Assembly: GCA_034231615.1 (NCBI GenBank)
Contig: CM067318.1
Coordinates: forward strand, 40,090,769-40,154,768
DNA length: 64,000 nt
From: Meghimatium bilineatum
Lineage: Eukaryota > Mollusca > Gastropoda > Stylommatophora > Philomycidae
Direction: 5' to 3'
The notes beneath the pieces were generated by a model, which saw only the letters and a program-made list of their open reading frames with translations, had not been told where the DNA came from and did not search any database. Made by a program: the position numbers and the translations under genes. Every line of letters begins with the position of its first letter. Position 1 is the first letter of the stretch. Positions 1-12,400 of this stretch are shown here, one piece after another.

Positions 1-305
1 CTAGACAAACCACACATGCAACAGTAAACCTTTGTAAATGACATACCGTTATATTGTTGCTCTCTTATGGAAACTTTGTGGCATGTCATCTATACAGTTA
101 TAAACCCCCTCTGAGTAAAAGGCTTCTTCAATAGGCATTGCACTAAGCCAAAAACTGAAGTCTTCTTGGTATGAAGAAAGAAAAACCACCCCACTGCACA
201 TAGGAAGTAAGAGCTAATCGCTCGCAATCCCTGCAGAGTTCTCAAATAAACAAACAACAAATATGTGGATTCATGTTTTTCTAAGATCCATCTTTCATTT
301 TTCAG

Positions 306-458
306 AACTGCCCACCAAAGAGCTCACTTAGAATCTGAAGAAAGATTAAATTCTCTAAAGTGGCCATGGGAAAGATTGGTCAATGTTGCAAACAGCATGG
401 ACATGAATGACCCAGAAGCAAGCAAGTATACAGACAAGGAGATGTATGAAAAGTACAA
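306..458 (+). CDS. DCDC1-like exon 1 in window
   Basis: The acceptor follows TTTTTCAG and the donor is GTGAGA at 459. The first base completes a codon begun in an exon left of the window, and the exon ends with two bases of a Lys codon completed at 2711. It encodes a basic and acidic linker (starts TAHQRAHLESEERLNS, ends KEMYEKYK) just before the beta-trefoil. Confidence 0.8.
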
Positions 459-3400
459 GTGAGAAATATTCAGCTTTAGTCAGATTCTTTGTGATAACAA
501 TTTGCATTTATAATAATTTAGGTCTTTTCTAGTTTTTACTTCCAAATTCCTTGTTCCTTATGTGCTCCTATGTTTGGTAAGTTTTAAGTTCAGAAAGCAA
601 TGACAACTTACTGAACATATTTAAATTGTCTGTAAAATTACTGATGTCCAAAAATTTTGGGTTGATCATTAATCATTACACCCTGAATAGGATATGTGAC
701 CAACATACGATCACTAAATATTTCTATTGTTATCATCCCCCCCCCCCCCATTTTGTCCTTCAGCATGACTATCGAAGTGCTTTGTCCATCAACGTGAATA
801 TGAAAGTGCTTTGTCCGTCAACGTTAATATCAAAATGAAATCGTTGAGAATTCTGCTAAGTCTGTCTGCTGTTGTTCTTCTTCTTCTGCATACATTCTCA
901 AACTCCTGCAGATTAGTAAGATGTAGTCTGGAGAATAGAATGCGTTGTGCTATGGTTTACAGCATAGTTGTGATATCTGCACCTTTCGGTCTGACATTTC
1001 TGACTTCAGCATGGCTTCTGGGTCACTTTGACCTTCTATGAGATGGGACCGCTAACTCCACCCCAGAATCTCATTAGTCGCTTGCATGGCAGGTAACAAT
1101 GCTGCTCTTCTTTGCTCTCCTCTCAAGGCTGGCAACACATGGGCACAGTCTGTACTGCGCTATCTCTTACTGTCGTTTAGTTCTGGTAGATTGATCAAAC
1201 TGCCATTTAGACCCACATGCTATGTTCTTCTTTTTTTTTTCTTCTTTCTGTCCTCGTGTACCTTTCGGTGTTGAGGGGAGAGTGAGTGTACGGTTTTTGC
1301 CCTTCTATTTGCCTCCTCCGCTGTTATATTTCCGAGTGTCTCTAATACACTATCTATCCACCTTTTACGAGGGCGTCCAATAGGTCTCCTGTTTTCGTAT
1401 CGTTTGTTAAGTGTTTTTTGGATAATACTTTGCTCTTTCTGTCTGGTTATGTGGCCGTACCATTTAACTTGTTGTTTCTGTATGTATTCTATTGTTGGCT
1501 TGATCCCTAATTGTTTCCTTAGTGCTTCATTCCTGATTTTGTCTCTCAAGCTAACTCCAATCATACGTCTCACACATTTCATTTCAGTGGTGTTAATCTT
1601 ATGTTGACTATCTAATAAATTCTCCATTTCTATTAAATATTCTAAATATTACTTTCTGTGATTACAGTTAAATAAACTGCTGTATTTGTATAGAAACACA
1701 TAACTGTCACTTATTCTTTTATTCCATCCATTTCTGGAGGTTTTATTTTAATATTACTTCATATAGAACATATAATACTCTAAAGTTATGGACTCAATAC
1801 AGTCATTACTGAAGGTTTTCAGACATTACTGCAGGTTTGCAGTCATTACTACAGGTTTGCAGATATTACTGCAGGCTTGCAGACTTTGAAATAGGGGGAT
1901 GTTTTCTTTACATACTATAATTACTGCAGGTATGCAGACATTACTACAGGTTTGCAAATATTACTGCAAGTTTGCATGGTATGAAGAAGATTTTGAAATG
2001 GGTGGATGTTTTATTTAAATACAACCATTACTGCAGATTTGCAAATATTACTGCAGGTTTGCAGACATTACTGTAGGTTTGAAAACACTACTGCAGACTT
2101 GCAGACATTACTGCAGGTTTGCAGACATTACTGCAGGTTTGCAGATTTTGAAATGGGCGGATGTTTTCTTCACAAAGGGAGTTTTTTATATAATGTTTGA
2201 TTAGCTTTTTTTTAGGGAAGATCAATAAAGTAGGGAGGAAGTTACCATCATGTTTACTTGTTTTCTATAACTAACTGCCATGTTCTATTTTGCTAGTGGT
2301 GAGGGTTTAAACCCTTTTAATTTACTGGTTTGAATCACTGTATTTTACATAAAACATCAGAAGGTAGCAGATGGGGGTTTAGCCAGGTCAGTTCAATTTA
2401 CACTAATTCACTTTGAATCCACACATTTTCTAAATCGACCAACCTGCATTTCCAAAATGTGAATTAGTTTAATTTGGAAAACGTGTTGATTTTATAATGT
2501 GCAACAAATAACAACAATATAGGGCTGATATAAGTTTTTTATTTTAAAAGTCATGAATGAACCAAGGGCACCAGGAAAAGAAGTTAGTTTGCACATATCA
2601 ATTCCTAGACTAACAAAACAAAATAGTTACATTCCATTTATTATATACGTTTTGCAAAATTTAAATATGAAAATATTGTCATGTGCTTCTGTTTTTTTTT
2701 TTTACTGCAGACCACAAACAACAGCTCGTGTCTCACCGGATATGTTTCAGAAGTTTGAATTTGCAGATGAGTATATTGCTCTTGTGGCCAATCGGAATCT
2801 TGTACTGTCAGTCAGTGAGACAGAGGGACGTGTTTTAGGTGTGGTGTTGGCCACTCGTAGACTGGAAGACATTAACCAGCGTTGGGTTATAAGAGAGAAT
2901 GGGTAAGTACCAGTGACTGGTTTCTGTGGATACACAAGAGTACACCAAATCTCCACTTTTTTCTGTCTCTACACAAGAATACATATCTCCACTTTTTTTC
3001 TGCGGATACACAGAAACACATCATAGTTGTCAACTATTATGAATTTTCCATATTGATACGGATTTCAGGCCTTAAAAGCAATTTTTTTCTTTTAAATGGT
3101 ACTACAATTCGTCTACAAAATTACTAGAATTTAGCCCTTTGTTTGATTTAGTGGTTCCTATTCTGTGTTTGTTTGTTGCTCTCCAGACCTGTCTGGACAA
3201 AACTAGATTCGTTCAGATCTCGTCAGGATGAAATGTATTGGATTGCTTAGTATAATATTCCCCACATTGCCAATGTGCTTGCCAACCCGGCTCACTTATG
3301 GGAACAAAAGCGAGTATGATATTGATCCATATTCAAGCCAAGTAAATTGATATTAATAAACTGCTTTGTTGGATTCTCTGGATTCAATGGGTAATTGCGA

Positions 3401-6400
3401 ATGTCACTGTTAAACAGTGGTACTCCATCTGTGTTGATGAAAACCATTGCAACCTCGTTAGATGTTGGTTCGTTATAGCGTCGTTGATCAAATTGATGAT
3501 CACGCTTGAAGATCATGTTTACTGTTAGGATTTCTCTTCCAGTTTGAGCAGCATTCTGAATCTCTTTTGTTTCAATATCACACATTAACTGATATGACAG
3601 TGCTAGGGTTGATGAAAAAAATAGATTGATTTTATCAAGAATTTCTCTTTTACATGTAGCATTTGCTTCATGTACTTGTTAAGCGTCTGTTGCTTGAGTA
3701 CTGTCCAAAACATACAACTGAGCAAACTGTGGAACTTTATTATAAGGTGGTTGTATGTGAGAAGTTCGATGACAAGTTTGTCCATGAACTTTTTAAACAT
3801 ATTGACCTTGACCTTGAAAATCTAATTTTTTCTCTCATTGACGCAAAAGAAAGGGCGCTATTATAAGAGTGAATATTCTAACAAAAATGTCTGTATTTAG
3901 GGTGTGCATTATTGGAGAGTAACCAGCACAAGAACTCGGGATACTCCAGCTTGTTACCATGGATATCTTGTGACTTTGGAAGCATAATCTTTTCCTTTCA
4001 GTAACAACTTGTAAACTTGCCATCTTTAGGACGTTCATCCAAAAAATTTAAAGCACCCCAAATTCGGCATATAATATCAAAAATTCCACAGTTATGTGCA
4101 GCAACATGATCCTCAGCAACATTTGCTGCTTCATTTGAAATTGCTTGACTTCGATGCATTTGTGACAATGAGTGAGCCTCAGCATCTCCAGCTCGATGTC
4201 TCTGCGTTTGTTCAACAGTTTCATGCTATCTGTGACGACGTTGTATTCTCTATTTATAGCTTGTTGATTTTCTCTTTGCACAATTCTAGCTTAGCTCAAC
4301 GCTGATGCAAATCAACATCCTTAGCAAGTCATGTTTGTCTTTGTTTTTAAGGGTTTCTTGATCAATTCTTTGCATCTTTCTTGCAATTCTATGTCTATGC
4401 TAAGCAGCATTTACAGCAACAATCTGAGTGAGTGACTCTTGACTTTGACGAGTCAACCCTCTAGCTTTTTGCTCTTTTGTTTTTTTACACTTTCTTGCGA
4501 TCTTCATCTATCATTTAAAGCAAATTATATGTATATTTTAAATATATGTTAGATAACTTGAACCACAAGTCGATACAGAAGTTTACCTATTAGCGAATCA
4601 ATAAGATTTGAATACAAAAAATGTCGTCTGCTTGAATAACATCTTAACACCAATCGTATTAATTGGATGTTGCAATGAATTCCATGATGTAAATGTGCTA
4701 TTTATAGAGCTTTCCGGATAGACTGACAGAACAAAGCTATTATATTTAAGATTACTTCAATTTTGTCCTTGATGTGGTGGGTTTCTATTCTGTGTATTGT
4801 TTGATGTGAAACTGCTTCTTCTTTCTTTTTCATTGTTCTTCAGTCTCCTTCTTCAGTGTTCCTTCTCAGACTCCCACTGGATCTCTCTTGTTGCAGGACA
4901 ATGGCACTACTATATTTCCAGCAGGATGTAATCCAGAGATTGGAAATATGCTGTGTTGCTTTTTTTTTTTGCACCCATGGTCAGAGACGTCTGTCTTTGG
5001 TGGAGTTCTTCAGTCAGTTGTCAGGTTACAGTGCCAATAGCTTCAATGAATTGTAATTCGCTTTAGGTTATCCATGGAACCCCTCAGGTTTGGAATTAGT
5101 GCGTCTCAGTAGGCCATATTTTCTCCCTCTCTGTTTGATAGAGTTGGCATGCAAAAAATATGTATTCTGCTGTTTGTGGGCTCAGTCCATGGTTGCACAG
5201 GTCTGTCTCACCAATTTTTAGGAACATGTGCCTTCTCAGTCTGTTGTGGATAGTTTGTAGTCAGAAGATTTTGGTTTGTTCGTTGTGTGACATTTGGTGG
5301 TAGGGGTCATTTGTTTCTGTAGTTGGTGCATCTGCCTCCACTTTTTTCTTAAATTCTTCTATCATAGTCAAGCATTCATAGTACGTCTTATCACTTTATA
5401 TTTGTTCTATAGAACAATTTCCTTGCCAGAAGATCAACTATTTCATTTCCAAGTATGCCACAGTGATCAGGTACCCACAGCAATACTATTTCTTTGGCGA
5501 TAGTCCTGAGGTGTAGTAAGCAGGGCATTCATGCTCAAGTTATTTCAATCTTTTATTGCCTGCAACAGTTAGCATCAGTTAGAAAGAATACATGTCTGCT
5601 TTGACTCTGCAAGCAATTTATGAGCTTTTTTTGGCTGCCTCTGTTATGGCTTATATTTCTGCTTTGAAGTTTGTTAAAATAGTTTGTTGGAATAGATATA
5701 TTGTTGGAAAGTTTGTTGGAATAGTTTGTTGGAATAGATATATTGTTGGAAAGTTTGTTGGAATAGATATATTATTGGAAAGTTTGTTGGAATAGTTTGT
5801 TGGAATAGATATATTGTTGGAAAGTTTGTTGGAATAGTTTGTTGGAATAGATATATTGTTGGAAAGTTTGTTGGAATCCTGTGTGTATGGATTTTAAAAA
5901 CTACTATTTAACCTTTTTAAACTTATCAAAAAGTATGAGCGTACTTTACATTGTTTGAATGAGTGATAAGGTTTATAGTTTATATTTTCATTGTTTCTTA
6001 ATTTACAATTATAATCACTAAAAATCAAGTCCATTGTCTTGACTAGTTCTTTTAAAACCATATCCTTCGCAAAAGTGGTACCTAACCCAGATTTTCTGAA
6101 TTAGAAACAAATGAGGGACCATTGTTAGAGCTACAGTGTGTTTTTCAGTTTGCTGACAGATAGAGCTACTGTGTGTTTTTTAGTTTGCTGACAGATAGAG
6201 CTACTGTGTGTTTTTTAGTTTTCTGACAGATAGAGCTACTGTGTGTTTTTTAGTTTTCTGACAGAGACTGAGAGCTCCAATCAGGATGCAATAAGTTCAT
6301 AGATTTTATCATATTAAATTTAAAAAATAAAAGTATAGGGGCCTAGGCCTAATGTAGTTTCATTGAAGTCAATCTGATTTCCTTAGACCTAAAGAACTTT

Positions 6401-9400
6401 GATTTATTTTACATTCAGAGAGATCCAATCCAGGCTTAATCAGAATATGGTCCTAACAGTGTCTATGCCAAAAACTGCGTCGGATGAACACACCACTTTG
6501 TCATTTGCTCGTTGTCCTGTTACTCTGCAGACCAGATGTGGCAATGCATATGGCAGAGCTAATCAAATGTGGCGATATAATGCAGAAACTGGGTTGATTC
6601 AAGCCTTCCACTCTGATTCTTATGACAAAGGTGAGCAATTATTGGTTTTTTAAACCTTTAACACACTGTATTAAAATGGAGTAATTTTCTCGTCACTGTA
6701 TTTTTTTTTTTTTATACTTAAAGTGTTATTTATGGAGGTTATTTAGAAAATACAATAGCTTTTTTGGTTGTAGATCTTTTTGAATATTTTTAAAAATTGG
6801 AAATTAAGGAACTGTTCATCATCAGTTAGCATATCCTGAACGGGATGTAGCAGTCATCACAGCCTTACAAAATTGATCTTGAGCTAGTCTTTCTGTTTCT
6901 GTCAAGGAATGATTACTGAATGTAATGATGTAAGTTTTGTTGGTGTATGTGTGATATGTAAAAGAAGGTGAAGATGAAAAATGCACCCCCCCCCCCCAAA
7001 ATAAATATAAGTGACTCACTTATTATTTGTGAAGACCATGTGTAAATCCACCCTGAAATTCACTAGCGTGTGGTACCATTCAAAGCAGGACACACAGATA
7101 CCTAACACCTACTGCACACATATTAGATCAAGTGGCGCTAATTCTTCCAACTGAAACAGACCACCTAGTCATTTTGAAAATCTTGCCATAGCTCAAGCGT
7201 TTTAGATTCATGGCAATGTGGTGCCGATCAACCAAAATCTGATTACTTGCGACACACGGCACAGTACTTGATTGACTCTTGGTTATATATTCTCTTATCT
7301 TGCAATGTGGAATGTTGTTTAATAGTAATATTTCATTAAATATTATTTTCATTACAACTTTATCTATGAAATGTTTGCCTGAAAAAACAACATATCAACT
7401 ACATATTCAAAATGAAAAAAATAACATATCAGCTATATATTCAAATTGAAAAAACAACAAATCAGCTATATATTCACATTGAAAAAAAAACATATCAGCT
7501 ATATATTCAAATTGAAAAAACAACAGGGGTGCAAAGGGAACGCATTGCTCTCAGCGGACTCAGGGTTAGCAGATAACTAAGATCCCAAATGTACCTCCTC
7601 GTTGTGCACCCTGTAAACAATGCAGCGGTTCATGCTGATTCTGGCTAAAATCGTTTGGGGATCGTGTCCGAGAATGTTGAGGTAGCAGATGGAAAGAGAT
7701 TTGACTGCATAAGAGACAGACAATATCTCTGACACTAACAGCACCAAAACATACAGTGGCACTGTCGGCATACAGTGAAGCTAGTCAGTCCAGTCCAAAC
7801 ATTGGAGGGGCAGCCAATGAAAACGGCACAAAAAGGTAGATCCATGGCGAGAGACGAATAGTTTTCATACTGAGTACAATGAAATGGCAGAACAGCGCCA
7901 GAGGGCAGAGCCAACTGCAAATAGAAAGGGAAAAGTTCCAAGGAAAGGGGAACTACAAGCTCTGTTAGATCGAGACGAGCTTCTAGTCACCTGTGCTCCT
8001 TATAGGCAGAGACCCTACCCAATCATGGGCATCCGGCAAAGCAAGACAACCTGGCCTAACTCTAATGTCAACCCTTCCTATACCGGAAACATGCTCACGA
8101 AGAGAAAGGGTTCCGTCCCCGATGGGCTCAGGCACAAAAGGGACAACCATTTTAGCCCTGGCCCAACTCTACTGTCAAGCTTTCCTATACTGGAAATACA
8201 CTTGCAGAGAGAAAGGGTTCAGTACGTGATGGGCTCAGGTGCTATTGGGACATGGTTGCTCAGCTCGAGAACACCATGCTCTCAAACGCATGGTGTGAGA
8301 CTCGAACTTGGGCAAGGGGTTCACGATGTCGGTGAATGATACCTTGGCTAAGAAGGCGAAAGAACCAGGGTCCAACTCTTCTGTTGAGTTCTTTCTCATA
8401 CGGAACCAGGCTCGCGGATGAGAAACGGTTCAGTACAGATGGGCACAGGCACAGTACGTCCAATTACACGAGGTAAGTTCATAGACGGTGGAACACCTCT
8501 GCGAGATAGACATGAACGACAAATGTCTTGGCGAAGAGTCACTACACACCTGCGTGCCCGGCAGATAGACAGACTGTCACGGACTATGGAAGCCCACTTG
8601 AATTTAAGGCATGCCGGAAACGGATGTGCTGGACCTCGGATGTTTAGACCACAGAGTGGCCAACCAAGGTGCAAATAACACAGTTTTACTGTGGAACTTG
8701 CAGCACAATGTACTTCACGCTGCCCGGCGGAAATCACACGATATATTCGTTGTGTTATATGAGAGCGAAAGCAGAAGAAGAAGAAGAAGAAAAAACAAAA
8801 TATCAACTACACATTCACATTGAAAAAGCAATATATCAGCTATATATTCACTTTGAAAAAACAACATATAAACTAGACATTCACATTGAAAAAGCAATAT
8901 ATCAGCTATATATTCACTGTGAAAAAACAACATATAAACTAGACATTCACATTGAAAAAGCAATATATCAGCTATATATTCACTTTGAAAAAACAACATA
9001 TAAACTAGACATTCACATTGAAAAAGCAACATATCAGCTATATATTCACATTGAAAAAGCAACATCAGCTATATATTCACATTGAAAAAGCAATATTTCA
9101 GCTATATATTCACATTGAAAAAGCAATATATCAGCTATATATTCACATTAGGTAATTTCTTCTTCATGATTCTTCAGAAATAACAGCTGCCAATAAAACA
9201 GATGTTTGCACATATGCTATTGCACAAGCTGCAGACATAGATCAACCTGTAGGTTTACTGTTTTGTCTTTTGAAAATTGTGTTTATAATAACAGTAAAGC
9301 TTATAAAATAAAAACAATTAAAATTAAACTGTTCGACAAAGCAGAGTGAAATGTAACATATTTAAAAAAAGTTTAAAGTGATGAGACAGATATGATAATA

Positions 9401-12400
9401 ATTTAATCATTTCTGTCTATCGAATGCAACAATGACATCTCTCAGAGTTGTGTTATTGTATCTTTCTGGTGTGTACAGAGGTGACTGAAAAATCTGGCGT
9501 AGAATCTCCTGCCATATTTAGGACTCATGTAGCCAGAGTCTGATATCTGTGCATTTGTTTTTTTAAGTCTGAAATTATAGCTTGCGTTGTATTCTGAAAA
9601 AAATGTGAAAATATTGTTTTATTCATCAACCTCACTCTCTTGTCCAAGTCTATTTGACACCAGTGGCAAGACAATGCCAAGACAACTGGAAATAGTACAC
9701 GATGCATTTGATCACCAGAGCATTCTGAGTGTCTGGCTATGCATTTTGCTGAGTTCTATCTACCCATTGTGCCATTTGGCATAATGGCATAAATGTGTTT
9801 GGTTTGGACATCTAACAAGATACTTTTCACTTTCTAAGACTATCTTGCAAGGAACAGTTGATGGTGGAAGGAGAAGCGGTGAACAAAGAAAATCCTGAAT
9901 GGATAACATCAATGAATAGTCTGGGCTTGATTTTTCTACACTTCTTCGAATAGTTGAGGACAGAGGTGTTTGGAGAGATTATTTCTGCTGATGTCTCCAG
10001 TGTGAAAAAACCCTGACAGGTTATTGGTCTTATTTTTATTATTATTATATTTATATTGGAATGACATAAACAATAAATGACAACACTGAGGTAATGCTAA
10101 TAACAAATCAGAAAGTCTCTACATATGTCCTACATTAATGACTGACTAAGCTGAGAGTATCTATGTATGTCCTACATTAATGACTCACTAAGCTGAGAGT
10201 CTCTATGTATGTCCTACATTAATGACTCACTAAGTTGGGAGTATCTATGTATGTCCTACATTAGTGACTAAGTTGAGAGTATCTATGTATGTCCTACATT
10301 AGTGACTGACTAAGTTCAGAGTCTCCATGTATGTCCTACATTAATGACTGACTAAGCTGAGAGTATCTATGTATGTCCTACATTAGTGACTAAGTTGAGA
10401 GTATCTATGTATGTCCTACATTAGTGACTGACTAAGTTCAGAGTCTCCATGTATGTCCTACATTAATGACTGACTAAGCTGAGAGTATCTATGTATGTCC
10501 TACATTAATGACTGACTAAGTTCAGAGTCTCTATGTATGTCCTACATTAATGACTGACTAAGCTTAATCTCTATGTATGTCCTACATTAATGATTCACTA
10601 GCTGAGTATGTATGTACTACATTAATGACTGACTAAGCTTAATCTCTATGTATGTCCTACATTGATGACTGACTACGCTTAATCTCTATGTATGTCCTAC
10701 ATTAATGACTAACTAGCTGAGTATGTATGTACTACATTAATGACTGACTACGCTTAATCTCTATGTATGTCCTACATTAATGACTCACTAAGCTGAGAGT
10801 CTCTACATATGTCCTATATTAATGACTGACTAAGGTGAAAGTCTCTATGTATGTCCTATATTAATGACTGACTAAACTGTGAGCCTCTGCATATGTCCTA
10901 CATTAATGACTAACTAAGAGCAATGAGGTTCAGAAGATGACACAATATTTCAAAAGTAAAATTGTTTGACAAAAATATTTTAAACCTTTAATAAGTTAAT
11001 ATTGCTAATATGTTCATTTTGATGGTTATTGAAACAGTTTTAGCAAGATGAAATATTGTTACAAGTGTGGAAGTTTGTTAAATACAATTTATATGAGGTT
11101 ATGGTGAGACATTTATAAAGCATGTCTGTGTGTACTGTGGAGTCCCTATACCAATAGCTCATACATTGATAACATATTTCCATCAGTTTTCAAAATCACC
11201 AATTATTTTTATTCGGTATAATTAATTGCTTAACACAAATATTTTATAAAAAATACTGCATATATAGCAAACTTTTGTTATTTACATACATATTGTGTTA
11301 ATTCCAACAAGTTGTTATGATGGGATTTGATTGAGTGTATAAACATTAATCCTTGTAGGAAAATATAACATCAGAGAGTAGAAATATAAAATTCCAGTCC
11401 TGGAAGAAAATGCATACTGGCAGCAAGATAGATTGTAGTTTGTCCAAACAATAACAACAGTTAACCTCTTCAAATAACTACTGGTAGATTTAAAATGAGG
11501 TAAACAAACGTTGTTGAGAGATGGAAGAAGTAGTCCTGAAGATTAAATATATCTACAAAAAAAGACAATAAAGTAATCCTAAAGATTAATGATATCTTGT
11601 TGGTTTGTTTTGACCCCCATGAATTACCATCAATGAAGCTCTTGTTTCCTATATGCAATGATGGGAGGAAGAAGGATGTTTCCATCCAGAGCTTTATTTA
11701 TACCAGATTTTAACTCTTCGCTGTATCTAGTTTATTGAGAAGAATTCAAATCTTTGATGGCTACCAAGTGGAAATAGATGGTCAGAAGCTGAAAGTAAGC
11801 TGGTTTATTTATCTCTCTGACATTTGTAATCATTACAGGGTTCTCTCTATGTGACATGTCCTTTGCAGAAAATTGTCCTCACTGCCACTCTGTAAACCTC
11901 ATGGTTCTGTGCAAGCTGTCCTTCCAGTGTCTTGTTCAGAAGGTCTTTGGTGTTATATGTCCACCGTAGTCTTGGTCTGTCTCTTGTTCTCTTTCCTGGA
12001 ACTTTCCCCTCCATGATTAATCTTTCCAATCTATTGTATTGTTTTATATCTCCGAAATATGTTAGTTTGTGTTTTTTTATAATTTTGAGAAGCCAGTCTT
12101 CCTCTATGTTCAGATTTTTGTGGGTATCTGCGTTTGTTCTTTTTTCTGTCCATGATATTCTTAAGATCTTTCTATAGCATTTGATTTCAAATGCAGATAA
12201 TTTCTTTTCCATTGTCAATGTCATTGCTCACATCTCACAACAATATAATAATGTCGCCACTGGAAAGATATAGCTTCTTAGTAGTTGTAACTTTGTTTTT
12301 CTGTTTGCTCCTTGCCATAGATTTCCATCTGTAATGTTTTTTGTAGTGCCATTGCTAATATCTTTCTTATCTCTGCCAGGCAATGTCTTGTGTTGATGAT

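Noticed and set aside
265-305. Translation start at 265 for the first exon
   Set aside because: The frame there begins with GTG inside an intron; the TTTTTCAG acceptor at 305 and the phase show that 306 is the exon boundary.
7884-8339. 151-codon + frame as a host gene
   Set aside because: Lies inside the TSD-bounded retroposon and crosses its degenerate internal repeats; no known domain.
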